Below are positions 34,771-43,021 of a stretch of 64,000 nucleotides of DNA, one piece after another. Under the pieces are notes generated by a model, which was given only the letters and a program-made list of their open reading frames with translations, had not been told where the DNA came from and ran no database searches. The first letter of the stretch is position 1, and each line of letters begins with the position of its first letter. The stretch is from positions 23,289-87,288 of the forward strand of contig CAZMXS010000011.1 in NCBI GenBank assembly GCA_964570325.1, written 5' to 3'. Made by a program: the position numbers and the translations under genes. The stretch is from CAZMXS01 sp964570325. GTDB lineage: Bacteria > Verrucomicrobiota > Kiritimatiellia > CAIQIC01 > CAZMXS01.

Positions 34771-34923
34771 GACGTTTCCTTTCTTTGATAGATATTCGCA
34801 GTTTGGTTCAACTGCCTGATAAAATACTCCGGGGGCGGGGTGTTGTGAACCTGAAATTATTGGCGCGGTCGTCTAATAAGGATATGCTGCCGGCAGGCAA
34901 TCAACGGTTGAGGAAGGCTGGTC

Positions 34924-35412
34924 GTGAAACAGAAACTGAAAATCGGCGTGCTGGGGCCACACCAATGCGGAGCGACTGAACGCGAGTTGGGGATAGCCGT
35001 CGGAATGAGGATCGCGGCGGCCGGCGCGATCCTGGTTTGCGGCGGGTTGGACGGCATGATGGCGGCCGCCGCCGAAGGCGCCCGGCGGCGCCGGGGGCTG
35101 ACCATCGGTATCCTGCCCGGCGCCGATCCGACGCAAGCCAACGAGTTTATCGAGGTGGCCATTCCGACTGGTCTCGGCGCTTTCCGCAATGCAATCATTG
35201 CCCAGGCCTGCGATGCCGTGATTGCCATTCACGGCGGTTACGGAACGTTGTCGGAGATTGCCTTTGCGTTGCGGCTGAGAACGCCGGTGGTTGGGCTCCA
35301 GACCTGGACCCTCCAACAAGACGGCCAGCCGGATGAGGGCATTCACGTAGCCGCGACGCCCGAGGAGGCGGTGGCGCTTGCCGTGAAATTGGCCCGGGCG
35401 CGACGCGGATAG
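34924..35412 (+). CDS. LOG/TIGR00725-like Rossmann-fold protein
   Basis: The 162-residue protein belongs to the lysine-decarboxylase-like (LOG, cytokinin riboside-monophosphate phosphoribohydrolase-related) or TIGR00725 superfamily. It has KIGVLGPHQC, then AAGAILVCGGLDGMMAAAAEGARRRRGLTIGILPG, and the nucleotide-binding HGGYGTLSEIAFALRLRTPVVGL. The G-G-x-G-T-x-x-E core is intact. Family members hydrolyse nucleoside monophosphates or bind nucleotides, and the exact substrate is open. It is the only plus-strand gene between 30.9 and 42.9 kb and begins about 150 nt from the divergent OB-fold gene. Confidence 0.85.
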   Translation: MKQKLKIGVLGPHQCGATERELGIAVGMRIAAAGAILVCGGLDGMMAAAAEGARRRRGLTIGILPGADPTQANEFIEVAIPTGLGAFRNAIIAQACDAVIAIHGGYGTLSEIAFALRLRTPVVGLQTWTLQQDGQPDEGIHVAATPEEAVALAVKLARARRG

Positions 35413-35494
35413 CGCTTGATTGCGCATTCGTGTTTAATGCAGGACAAAATTGGCGCCGGCACACGTTCGAGAACTGCCGTTGGGCTGGCCGGAT

Positions 35495-36559
35495 TCAGTT
35501 TCTGGCAAGCAGATAAATGACTGGATAGCAGCCGCGCCAGGCGACCGGGCCGGGCAACTGGAGGATATCTTTGCCCTCCCGCAGTTTCACCACGGCCGCG
35601 ATTTTGGGGATGTACATCTGCGTTTCGAGCGAGAGGTTGTGCTCGATGGCTTCAAAGGTTTTGACTTCGGATTGCTTCAGCAATCTGCTCACGCGCCCTT
35701 CGCCGGCGTTATAGGCGGCGAAGGCCAGCGGCCAGGACTTGAACTGACGGTGCAAGATTTTAAGATAGCGGGCGGCGGCCCGCGCGCTTTTCTCCGGCGC
35801 CAGCCGCTCATCTTCCGGCTTTAATTGCAGGCCGAACCGCGTGGCGGTGGCGGGCATGAATTGGAACAGCCCCGCGGCGCCTGCCGGGCTGAGCGCCTGT
35901 GGATTCATGGTGGACTCCACCTCGGCAATCCAAACCAACTCGCGCGGCACCCCCTCGGCGTCGAAGACTGTTTTCAGTCGCGGCACCAGGTCGCGGGCCT
36001 GGACGGGGACCGGGCGGCGGGCCAGTTTCTTTTCCCAATTCTGACGGCTTTGAATGCTTTCGAGGCGCCGCTTGACCACGGTTGGTGGCGCGGCCGATGG
36101 CTTCACCTGGGGGTGGGTGGTTAAGACCGTTTGCTTTTTACCGGGAGCCGGCGGCGGCGGCGCGGCCGGCGGCGGCGCGCGCGGCACGGGGATGCCACGG
36201 GTCACGGCGCCCGCCATGTCGAAGTAGTCCGCGCGTTGCTGCAGCCAATCGGTGTAGGGTTCAGCCTGCGGTGTCATGCGCAGCCATTCCAGCGCCGCAT
36301 CCACTGCCGGCTGCAACCATGCCAGGTCATCCAAGTCGGTCGAATTCAAGCCGGCTTGCACCTCATCCCAGAAGGATTGCCATTCAGCCGGCGTCGGCGC
36401 CCGAAAGAGATCTTGCCAATTCGCGTTTTGCAGCCAGTCCGCGCCAGTGGCAATCAGTTCGTCCGGCGTCATCCATTCGTATTCGTCCGCGGCCTGGCCG
36501 GGCGCCGCGCCGCAGGCGGCGCCTAACAGGAGGCCGACGATGATGAACTGGCGCAGCAT
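35495..36559 (-). CDS. Lytic murein transglycosylase (SLT domain)
   Basis: The 354-residue secreted protein has a signal peptide (MLRQFIIVGLLLGAACGAAPGQA), a Trp-rich helical region (residues ~27-115) of unknown role, a Pro/Ala linker (~127-160) and a C-terminal SLT domain (~190-335). The catalytic Glu215 is in AEVESTMNPQALSPAGAAGLFQFMPATA, and the AFAAYNAGEGRV signature follows. Such enzymes cleave peptidoglycan with formation of 1,6-anhydromuramic acid. The Cys in LLGAAC could be a lipobox, but the +1 position is unclear. It lies 3 nt downstream of yraN. Confidence 0.9.
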   Translation of the reverse strand: MLRQFIIVGLLLGAACGAAPGQAADEYEWMTPDELIATGADWLQNANWQDLFRAPTPAEWQSFWDEVQAGLNSTDLDDLAWLQPAVDAALEWLRMTPQAEPYTDWLQQRADYFDMAGAVTRGIPVPRAPPPAAPPPPAPGKKQTVLTTHPQVKPSAAPPTVVKRRLESIQSRQNWEKKLARRPVPVQARDLVPRLKTVFDAEGVPRELVWIAEVESTMNPQALSPAGAAGLFQFMPATATRFGLQLKPEDERLAPEKSARAAARYLKILHRQFKSWPLAFAAYNAGEGRVSRLLKQSEVKTFEAIEHNLSLETQMYIPKIAAVVKLREGKDILQLPGPVAWRGCYPVIYLLARN

Positions 36560-36562
36560 AGA

Positions 36563-37003
36563 TTACCAAGTAATGCGGTAGCGCGGGTCCAAAGTAAAGG
36601 CGTTTTCGATATGGCGCACCAGCGGCGCGGGTTCATCCGCAGCGCCCACGACTTCGATCACGTCGAAACGGAAGTAGTCCGGCTTGTGCCGGAGCCGGCC
36701 CAGGTAGCGGATGGCCGCGCGGGAGAGCGCGCGCTGCTTGGCGTGGCCGACGGCGGCGATCGGCCGCCCGAAATCCTCGTTGTGGCGCGTCTTGACCTCC
36801 ACGAACACCAGCACCGGCCCGCGTGCGGCGATGATGTCAATCTCATCCCGGCGCCCGACGCGCACCCGGCGCCCGACGATTCGGTATCCGGTTCGTCGCA
36901 GCAGCCGGGCCGCCCGTTGTTCGCCCCACAGACCCGCCGCCAGGTGGCGAGTGGTCGGCCGGCGGCGCCGCAGCAGGCCGCCGAGGAAGGCCAAAAGTTT
37001 CAC
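36563..37003 (-). CDS. yraN: YraN/UPF0102 family endonuclease-like protein
   Basis: The 146-residue UPF0102 protein has G-x-x-G-E-x-x-A (GLWGEQRAARLLRRTGYRIVGRRVR). The PD-(D/E)xK-like core is RDEIDIIAARGPVLVFVEVKTR, with Asp, Glu and Lys of the nuclease motif all present. Members are implicated in Holliday-junction or DNA processing, but the activity is poorly defined. It overlaps rnhB by 4 nt, a very common pairing in bacteria. The N-terminal LRRRRPTTRH is strongly basic. Confidence 0.88.
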   Translation of the reverse strand: MKLLAFLGGLLRRRRPTTRHLAAGLWGEQRAARLLRRTGYRIVGRRVRVGRRDEIDIIAARGPVLVFVEVKTRHNEDFGRPIAAVGHAKQRALSRAAIRYLGRLRHKPDYFRFDVIEVVGAADEPAPLVRHIENAFTLDPRYRITW

Positions 37004-37629
37004 AGCGGCAGCTCCAATTGCCGGACGGGCGCAAACGACTTGCGGTGACAGGGGCAGGGGCCGTGTCGGCGCAAGGCGTCCAGATGCGCGCGGGTTCCAT
37101 AGCCCTTATGGCGCGCAAACCCGTAGTGCGGATATTGCCGGTCCAGTTCGGCCATGATCCGATCCCGCGTGACCTTGGCGATGATGCTGGCGGCGGCGAT
37201 GGAAAGGCTTTGAGCGTCGCCGGCGACGATGGCCTGGGCGGGGCAGGGGAGTCCGGGAACCGGCAGGCCGTCCACCAGCGCCAGGTCCGGCAAGCGGGGC
37301 AGCGCGCGAAGCGCGCGCACCATTGCCTGGTGGGTGGCGCGCAGGATATTCAGATCATCAATCTCCGCCACGGAGCAGATGCCGACGGCGTAATCCACCT
37401 CGGGCTGCGCGGTCAGCAGTGCAAAAAAACGCTCCCGGGTTGCGGCCGAAAGCTGCTTGGAATCGTTCAAACCGGCCAGCCGGCCGTGCACTTCTTGTTG
37501 CAGAAAGTCCGGATCAAATACCAGCGCGGCCGCCACGACCGGACCCGCCAGCGGGCCGCGCCCGGCCTCGTCCACACCCGCCAGGCGGCGTCGCCCGGCG
37601 GCCCAGGCCTGACGCTCGAAGCGGAGCAA
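37000..37629 (-). CDS. rnhB: Ribonuclease HII
   Basis: The 209-residue RNase HII degrades RNA in RNA-DNA hybrids and removes single ribonucleotides. The catalytic opening LAGVDEAGRGPLAGPVVAAAL carries D20 and E21. The third acid is in LALVDGLPVPG, and SIAAASIIAKVTRDRIM is the family motif after it. The start at 37629 is ten bases beyond the rplS stop. The rplS-rnhB-yraN order is a common housekeeping arrangement. Confidence 0.95.
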   Translation of the reverse strand: MLRFERQAWAAGRRRLAGVDEAGRGPLAGPVVAAALVFDPDFLQQEVHGRLAGLNDSKQLSAATRERFFALLTAQPEVDYAVGICSVAEIDDLNILRATHQAMVRALRALPRLPDLALVDGLPVPGLPCPAQAIVAGDAQSLSIAAASIIAKVTRDRIMAELDRQYPHYGFARHKGYGTRAHLDALRRHGPCPCHRKSFAPVRQLELPL

Positions 37630-37639
37630 AGGGAAGGCC

Positions 37640-38029
37640 TTACTTCGAGGCCGGCGCCGCCGCAGCCGGCGCGCGCTCTTCTTCGCGCTCCTCGATGCGG
37701 CCCTGCTTGCCGGTGAGTTTGCGGATATAATACAGCTTGGAGCGGCGGGTGCGGCCGGTCCGCTCGACCTCGATCTTGGCTACGGCCGGGGCATGCAGCG
37801 GAAATACGCGTTCGACGCCCTCGCCGTAGGAAATACGCCGGACCGTGAAGGTCTCCGTGGCGCCGATGCCGTCACGGGCGATGACCGTGCCGGAATAGGC
37901 CTGCACGCGCTCCTTGTCGCCTTCCTTGATTTTCACATGAACTTTGACGGTATCGCCGACGTGGAAGTCGGGGATTGCATCCTTGCGCGACTCTTCCTGG
38001 CTGATCTTTTCCAAAATCTTGTTTCTCAT
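37640..38029 (-). CDS. rplS: 50S ribosomal protein L19
   Basis: The 129-residue L19 starts MRNKILEKISQEESRKDAIP, contains FHVGDTVKVHVKIKEGDKERVQAYSGTVIAR and ends its conserved part at RTRRSKLYYIRKLTGKQGRI. A C-terminal extension of about 18 Glu/Ala-rich residues (EEREEERAPAAAAPASK) is longer than in E. coli. It binds 23S rRNA at the subunit interface. The 231-nt spacer separating it from trmD carries a perfect stem-loop (38102-38119). The start at 38029 has the usual L19 N-terminus; extension upstream to 38068 is not supported. Confidence 0.96.
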   Translation of the reverse strand: MRNKILEKISQEESRKDAIPDFHVGDTVKVHVKIKEGDKERVQAYSGTVIARDGIGATETFTVRRISYGEGVERVFPLHAPAVAKIEVERTGRTRRSKLYYIRKLTGKQGRIEEREEERAPAAAAPASK

Positions 38030-38101
38030 GAATGCACCTTTTTCTGCCTCGAGATGGGCCGTCATCATATTGATCCGCGTTCAGGCGTCAAGGCCTGATT
38101 T

Positions 38102-38119
38102 CCCGTGATTTTTCACGGG
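38102..38119. repeat. Stem-loop upstream of rplS
   Basis: CCCGTGA-tttt-TCACGGG forms a perfect 7-bp stem with a 4-nt loop, 73 nt upstream of the rplS start and downstream of trmD. It could be a weak terminator/attenuator or a site for L19 autogenous control; no T-run follows on the minus strand. Confidence 0.45.
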
Positions 38120-38260
38120 CATGCGTTTTCCTCGCGTGTTGGGGCTCGCAGATGGGGCCGCGTCATGCACCCGGCCCATTGCTTTTGGGCGCCGCGGATT
38201 GAACTGGCGGTTTGAAATACGTTTCCGAGCGGTCGGCTCAATCTGAACGCTGACAACGTC

Positions 38261-39013
38261 TCACTTCGGCCCCGGATTGGTGTCGGGTGGGCTGCCGAGC
38301 AAATCCGGCCGGCGTTCGCGGGTGCGGCGCAAGGATTCCTGGTCCTTCCAGCGGGCGATTTCCGGGTGGTTGCCGGAGATCAGGATGTCCGGCACTTTCA
38401 TACCCCGGAAGTCCGCCGGTCGAGTGTATTGCGGATGCTCCAAGCGCGGCTGGGTGAACGATTCCTGCTCGGTCGCGCCCGGTCCCCCCAGCACGCCGGG
38501 GCGCAGGCGTACGACGGCATCAATCACGACCGCCGCCGGCAGCACGCCGTTGGTCAGGATATAATCGCCGATTGAAATCTCATCCGTCACCAACGCCTGG
38601 CGCACCCGCTCATCCACGCCTTCATAATGACCGCAGATGAACACCAGGTGTTCGGCCTGGGTCAGTTCGCGCGCCATGGACTGGTCAAAACGGCGGCCCT
38701 GGGGGGTCATGAGAATGATTCGGGCGTTGGCCGTGCGCGTGGATTCGACGGCCTTGAAGATTGGCTCGGGCTTCATAATCATGCCCGGCCCGCCGCCGAA
38801 TGGCCGATCGTCGGTGGTTTGGTGAATATCCGAGGTGAAATCCCGCAGGTTGATGACCTGAAACACCACCGCGCCGGATTGGGCGGCGCGTTTGAGCATG
38901 CTCTCGCCGAGAAACCCGTCGAGCATGCGCGGGAAGATCGTGATGACGGAGATACGCAGCGGCCCCGCAGGCGCGGCGGCTGCCGTATGATCGGATGGGG
39001 ATCCCGTGTTCAT
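38261..39013 (-). CDS. trmD: tRNA (guanine-N1)-methyltransferase
   Basis: The 250-residue SPOUT methyltransferase makes m1G37 in tRNA with SAM. The core begins RISVITIFPRMLDGFLGESML. Diagnostic segments are DDRPFGGGPGMIMKPEPI, the trefoil-knot region FICGHYEGVDERV, and EISIGDYILTNGVLPAAVVIDAVVRLRPGVLG. An N-terminal extension of ~18 residues (MNTGSPSDHTAAAAPAGP) is unusual; the next possible start is inside the core, so 39013 is kept. It follows khpA by 46 nt, with no rimM gene between. Confidence 0.95.
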   Translation of the reverse strand: MNTGSPSDHTAAAAPAGPLRISVITIFPRMLDGFLGESMLKRAAQSGAVVFQVINLRDFTSDIHQTTDDRPFGGGPGMIMKPEPIFKAVESTRTANARIILMTPQGRRFDQSMARELTQAEHLVFICGHYEGVDERVRQALVTDEISIGDYILTNGVLPAAVVIDAVVRLRPGVLGGPGATEQESFTQPRLEHPQYTRPADFRGMKVPDILISGNHPEIARWKDQESLRRTRERRPDLLGSPPDTNPGPK

Positions 39014-39059
39014 TCCGCGCCCCCGGCCGGGCGGTCTGCGCCGCGACGACGGCCGCGCG

Positions 39060-39290
39060 TTATTCGACTACTTCCAGCATGGCGCGCTTGTTCTGGCGCG
39101 CGGCGGCCGTGCTGAGGAGCGTCCGGATGGCGCCAACGGTCTTGCCGTTCTTGCCAATGACCTTGCCGACATCCTCCGTGTGGCAGCGCAACTCGAAAAT
39201 AACCGTGCGTTCCCCGTCTACTTCGGTGATGTGGATATCCCCAGGATGATCCACCAGCGACTTGACAATGAATTCCACCAGTTCCTTCAC
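39060..39290 (-). CDS. khpA: KH-domain RNA-binding protein
   Basis: The 76-residue single type-II KH-domain protein (YlqC/KhpA family) contains HTEDVGKVIGKNGKTVGAIRTLL, with the GxxG loop G-K-N-G. The rest is SLVDHPGDIHITEVDGERTVIFEL. It binds RNA nonspecifically in the cytoplasm and normally lies between rpsP and rimM/trmD, as here. The start is 15 nt after the rpsP stop. Confidence 0.95.
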   Translation of the reverse strand: MKELVEFIVKSLVDHPGDIHITEVDGERTVIFELRCHTEDVGKVIGKNGKTVGAIRTLLSTAAARQNKRAMLEVVE

Positions 39291-39305
39291 CGGAACGCCT
39301 CCCAG

Positions 39306-39620
39306 TTAAGCCTGTGGCGCGGGGGCGGGCGCAGTCTCGGCTGCCGCCGGTGTCGGCGGCGCAGCCACCACGGCCGGACCCATTTTCTGCCGCCGCTTGA
39401 GCAAATCCTTGGCGGTGGGCGAAATCTGCGCGCCTTTGCTCAACCAATACTCCACCCGGTCCACTTTCAGCTCGAAATCGTCTTTCTTCTTCTTGGGGTC
39501 ATACCAACCCAAGTGCTCCAGGAACCGGCCCGCGTTCGAGCGGCGCATGTCCGTCGCGACGATTCGGAAAAAGGGCTTCTTGTTGCTTCCCATTCGACGA
39601 AGCCTGATCTTGACTGCCAT
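39306..39620 (-). CDS. rpsP: 30S ribosomal protein S16
   Basis: The 104-residue S16 starts MAVKIRLRRMGSNKKPFFRIVATDMRRSNAGRFLEHLGWYDP and has the KVDRVEYWLSKGAQ segment. A C-terminal Ala/Pro tail (VVAAPPTPAAAETAPAPAPQA) extends beyond the usual ~80 residues. The start at 39620 has the strong Shine-Dalgarno sequence GGAGGAGATT; the five-residue extension MLEEI is that site read as codons. It is the first of the rpsP-khpA-trmD string, about 80 nt downstream of ffh. Confidence 0.96.
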   Translation of the reverse strand: MAVKIRLRRMGSNKKPFFRIVATDMRRSNAGRFLEHLGWYDPKKKKDDFELKVDRVEYWLSKGAQISPTAKDLLKRRQKMGPAVVAAPPTPAAAETAPAPAPQA

Positions 39621-39701
39621 AATCTCCTCCAACAACCTTTCTTGCGAATTCCCGGCCTTGTTCTTCCCCTTCGTGCCGGGAACGAAAGATGCGTAGATAC
39701 C

Positions 39702-41033
39702 TTACTTGCCAAACCTTAGCAACCTTTTTTGAGCTTTTTTCATCTGCTGCGCCATTTTCTTGGCGCGGCCGAAATTGTTGAGCAGTTCATTGACGTCCCG
39801 GACCTGCGTCCCGCTCCCGCGCGCGATGCGCCGGCGCCGGCTGGCGTCAAGGATCTCCGGATGTTGCCGCTCGCGCAGGGTCATGCTCCGGATGATGGCC
39901 TCGGCCTTTTTCCACTCCTTGCCGGATATGTCGGCCATGCGGGCCTTGTCGGCTTCCGAGATGCGGCCCGCCGCGCCGGGGATCATTTCCAGCAGATTTT
40001 CCACCGGCCCCAGTTTTTTCATTTGCTGGAGCTGGGCGAGGAAGTCCTCCAGGTCGAACGTGTTCTTTCGCAGGCTCTCCTCGACCCGCGCCAGTTCGTC
40101 GGCGTCAATGGCCGCTTGAGCCTTCTCGACCAGGCTGACGACGTCGCCCATGCCGAGAATACGCGCGGCCATCCGGTCGGGATAGAAAGGCTCCAGATCC
40201 TCCGGCCGCTCGCCGACGCCCACCCGCAGGATCGGGCAGCCGGTGACGGATTGCACTGAAAGCGCCGCGCCGCCGCGGGCGTCGCCGTCCAGCTTGGTCA
40301 GGATCAGGCCGGTCAGCCCGACCTCCCGGTGGAACGTCTCGGCGACGTGGACGGATTCCTGCCCGATCGCCGCATCCAGCACCAGGACGACATTTTTCGG
40401 CTGCGTGGCTGCGTGGAGTTCCTTGAGCTCGGCCACCAGCTCGGCGTCAATCTGGAAGCGCCCCCCGGTGTCGAAGATCAGGATATCGGCATGTTCGGCC
40501 TGTGCCTGTTCCAGCGCGCGTCGGCCCAGTTGCGGAACGCTTTCGCCGGGCCGCGGGGTGACGATGCCGACGCCGGCCTGCCGGGCGAGGATGGCCAGTT
40601 GATCCACTGCGGCGGGGCGCCGGATATCGCAGGCGGCCAGCAGCACCTGGCGATTTTCCTTTTTCCAAAGGCGGGCCAGTTTGCCGGCGGTCGTGGTTTT
40701 GCCTGAGCCGTGCAAACCGAGCAGCATCAGGCCGGCGGGTTTCTCGGACAGGTCGAAATCCCGGCGCTCGCCGCCGAGCAACGCGACCAGTTCGTCGCTG
40801 ACGAACTTGATCATCTGCTGGCCGGGCGTAATGCTTTCAAGCACTTCGCGGCCGAGGCACTTGGCCTTGACGCGGGCAATGAAGTCCTTGGCCACCTGGT
40901 AGTGCACATCCGCTTCGAGCAACGCCGTGCGTACTTCGCGCAGGGCCTCCTGGATGTTGGCCTCAGTGAGCTTGCCGTAACCTCGCAGGTTGCGGAAGAC
41001 TTTCTGCAACGAACTCGTCAGCTTGTCGAACAT
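39702..41033 (-). CDS. ffh: Signal recognition particle protein Ffh
   Basis: The 443-residue SRP54 GTPase has an N domain, then the P-loop GLHGSGKTTTAGKLA (with the usual Gln replaced by His). Further motifs are DTGGRFQ, TKLDGDARGG and the M domain with the methionine/arginine-rich MADISGKEWKKAEAIIRSMTLRERQHPEILDASRRRRIARGSGT. In DTGGRFQ, Phe replaces the usual Leu, Ala or Glu after R. It targets membrane proteins cotranslationally with 4.5S RNA and FtsY. The gene for the RNA was not seen here. It is the start of the ffh-rpsP-khpA-trmD run. Confidence 0.96.
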   Translation of the reverse strand: MFDKLTSSLQKVFRNLRGYGKLTEANIQEALREVRTALLEADVHYQVAKDFIARVKAKCLGREVLESITPGQQMIKFVSDELVALLGGERRDFDLSEKPAGLMLLGLHGSGKTTTAGKLARLWKKENRQVLLAACDIRRPAAVDQLAILARQAGVGIVTPRPGESVPQLGRRALEQAQAEHADILIFDTGGRFQIDAELVAELKELHAATQPKNVVLVLDAAIGQESVHVAETFHREVGLTGLILTKLDGDARGGAALSVQSVTGCPILRVGVGERPEDLEPFYPDRMAARILGMGDVVSLVEKAQAAIDADELARVEESLRKNTFDLEDFLAQLQQMKKLGPVENLLEMIPGAAGRISEADKARMADISGKEWKKAEAIIRSMTLRERQHPEILDASRRRRIARGSGTQVRDVNELLNNFGRAKKMAQQMKKAQKRLLRFGK

Positions 41034-41335
41034 GGATGGCGGCCGGTTATTCAGTTATGAGCGAGCAGTAATCGGTGGTCAAGTGATTCGTAAAGCGTTA
41101 TCAATAACGGGTGGCCGGCCGTAAGGCAACTCCGTTGCGTTTTTTTTCGGACGATCAACAACGCCGGTCCGGCTGGGTTGGCGCGCTGCTATCCTGTCCG
41201 TTTCAACCGTCCGCCGCGGCGAACAGGGATTCCGGAAGACAAAGGCCGCTTTCGATATCCAGCAGGGTTGACATCGCGGCAATCCGGCGGTTGGGGCTGA
41301 TTACCGAATACGGGTTATGGGTTGCTGATCCCCGC
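41034..41335. other. Non-coding stretch between the zinc-ribbon protein gene and ffh
   Basis: No gene is supported in these 302 bases. The stretch contains the terminator-like hairpin at 41126-41147 on the plus strand and a 23-codon minus-strand frame (41274..41203, MSTLLDIESGLCLPESLFAA) that has no ribosome binding site and no evident family. The ffh promoter should lie near 41040-41100, but I see no confident hexamer pair. Confidence 0.5.
41126..41147 (+). terminator. Terminator-like hairpin with T-run
   Basis: GCAAC-tcc-GTTGC (41126-41138) is followed by G and eight T residues (41140-41147), the form of a factor-independent terminator on the plus strand. The stem has only five base pairs, and no plus-strand gene ends here, so it would have to serve a small RNA or a transcript antisense to ffh. 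Confidence 0.4.
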
Positions 41336-41860
41336 TCACGGCCCGCTGCCCATCGGCTCCAACTCGCTGCCATCCTCCTGGATCAGCACCCACCGGTTGG
41401 TCATGATACGGCGCGGCCGGTCGGGTTCCAGTGCGTACAGGCCGCGGCCGTCGCAACGGGGGCAGGTCTGGCAATAGCCGGATTTTTCATCCATGACGCG
41501 CCCCAGTCCGCCGCAGGCCGTGCACAGGACCTCGTTGGTGCCGAACTTGCGGATGTCGTGGCCGCCGATGCCGAAGCAAAGCGGACATTTTTCCCGTTGG
41601 TCGGGATGTCCCCGGACGGGGACGGTTCCCGAGCCGCCGCAATGGTCGCAAGGGATATACTGGGTGTGCAGACGCAGGTGAAGCGTCTGCTTGAACAGAT
41701 CCTTGTGGCTGGAGATCCAGGTGCTTTGCATCAGCAGGATCGCGGGCATCATCAGGATGATGATGGTCGCGTACAGCGCGGTCCGCCGGCGCTTCTGTTC
41801 GTTGCGCTTGTGTCGGGCCAGCGCGTTCGCGGCGGTCCTGCTCCTGGGCATTTCAGTCAT
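41336..41860 (-). CDS. Membrane protein with DnaJ-type zinc-ribbon repeats
   Basis: The 174-residue protein has a basic N-terminus, one TM helix (LYATIIILMMPAILLMQS) and then a cysteine-rich region with CDHCGGSGTV, CPLCFGIGG, CTACGGLGRV and CPRCDGRG. These are four CxxC(x)GxG-like units as in the DnaJ zinc centre, enough for two zinc sites. No J domain or DnaJ C-terminal domains are present. A role as a membrane-bound folding or redox helper is conceivable but not shown. It starts at 41860, overlapping prmC by 8 nt. Confidence 0.75.
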   Translation of the reverse strand: MTEMPRSRTAANALARHKRNEQKRRRTALYATIIILMMPAILLMQSTWISSHKDLFKQTLHLRLHTQYIPCDHCGGSGTVPVRGHPDQREKCPLCFGIGGHDIRKFGTNEVLCTACGGLGRVMDEKSGYCQTCPRCDGRGLYALEPDRPRRIMTNRWVLIQEDGSELEPMGSGP

Positions 41861-42722
41861 GCTTGCGTCCCCGTGCGATCCGGTCGTGGCCGGCGAGGTC
41901 GCGTTGGATCGCCACGTCCTGCCAGCCCGCGGCGCGCATCAATTCCGCGACCGCCGGACCCTGGTCCTCGCCGATCTCCATGAAAAGATAACCGCCCGCC
42001 CGGGTCCATGCCAAGCCTTCCCGAATCAAACGCCGGATGACCGCCAGGCCGTCGGGCCCCGCCGCGAGGGCCGCGCGCGGCTCGTGTTCGCGAATCAACG
42101 CCGGCAATGCGGCCCATTGCGCCTCCGGCACATAGGGCGGGTTGGATACGATCAAGTCCAGTCCGTCCGGCGCGGCGTCCGGCGCCCATAAATCGGCGTG
42201 GATGAACCGGATCCGTTCCGCCGCGCCGAGCCGCGCGGCGTTTTGGGCGGCAAGTTCCAGCGCGGCGGCGCTGATATCCGTTGCATAGACCCGCGCCTGG
42301 GGCCGCGCCAGCGCGAGGGCAATGGCCACACAGCCGCTGCCGGTGCCGATGTCGGCCGCGCACGGCGCCGGCGCCCGCCACGCCCCGGCGGCCGCCAGCG
42401 CGGCGGCCACCAGCTCCTCGGTTTCCGGGCGCGGGATCAGCGCGCGCGGGTCGCAGCGGAGGAGGTGGCCCATGAAGTCGGTGTCGCCAAAGACATATTG
42501 GAGCGGTTCCCCGTTGGAAACCCGCGCCGTCATGTTTTCCAATGCTTGGACGAATCCAACCGGCGCCGTCGCGGCGCGGCGCAAGGGCAGTTCCAACGGG
42601 CGGCAGCCCAGGGCGCGCGCGACCAGTTGGCCGGCGACGCCGTCAGGCTCGGGCACGCCGGCGGCCGCGAGGCGCGCCGCCGCGGCGCGCCAATGTCCCT
42701 GGATGGTGGCTCCGTTTTCCAT
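41853..42722 (-). CDS. prmC: Release-factor glutamine methyltransferase
   Basis: The 289-residue HemK/PrmC methylates the Gln of the GGQ motif in RF1/RF2. The N-terminal helical domain ends at NGEPLQYVFGDTDFMGHLLRCDPRALIPRPETEELV. The SAM site is DIGTGSGCVAIALALARPQA, and the catalytic NPPY is in DLIVSNPPYVPEAQW. The start at 42722 (MENGATIQGHW) gives the usual N-terminal length; an in-frame ATG ten codons upstream is the alternative. No prfA gene lies upstream. Confidence 0.93.
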   Translation of the reverse strand: MENGATIQGHWRAAAARLAAAGVPEPDGVAGQLVARALGCRPLELPLRRAATAPVGFVQALENMTARVSNGEPLQYVFGDTDFMGHLLRCDPRALIPRPETEELVAAALAAAGAWRAPAPCAADIGTGSGCVAIALALARPQARVYATDISAAALELAAQNAARLGAAERIRFIHADLWAPDAAPDGLDLIVSNPPYVPEAQWAALPALIREHEPRAALAAGPDGLAVIRRLIREGLAWTRAGGYLFMEIGEDQGPAVAELMRAAGWQDVAIQRDLAGHDRIARGRKHD

Positions 42723-43021
42723 GACCGGATTCTGCAAGCTGCCGGAAGCCATGACAAGCAGATCGCGCGGCGCGCGGACAGGCGGCGGGCTGCATCGGCT
42801 TGTTCGCGCTTGGCAGGATCGTTTGGGTCGCGGTATAAAACAGGGCCAATCAAAGAAGCGTATGGATTGAATGGCGATGGCCAATACAACAGGGCGCAAC
42901 CCGGGGAAATCCGCGGGATACTGCATTATGAAACCCGTGAGCCGCGCCAGCCGCTGATCTTCGCGGCCGGTCGCGCCGCCGTCGGGTTTTGACTATTGCC
43001 ATGTTGGAGGATGTTAAGCTG

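Noticed and set aside
41203..41274. 23-codon minus-strand peptide upstream of ffh
   Set aside because: It has no start signal and no recognisable relative; mentioned only in the note on the non-coding stretch.
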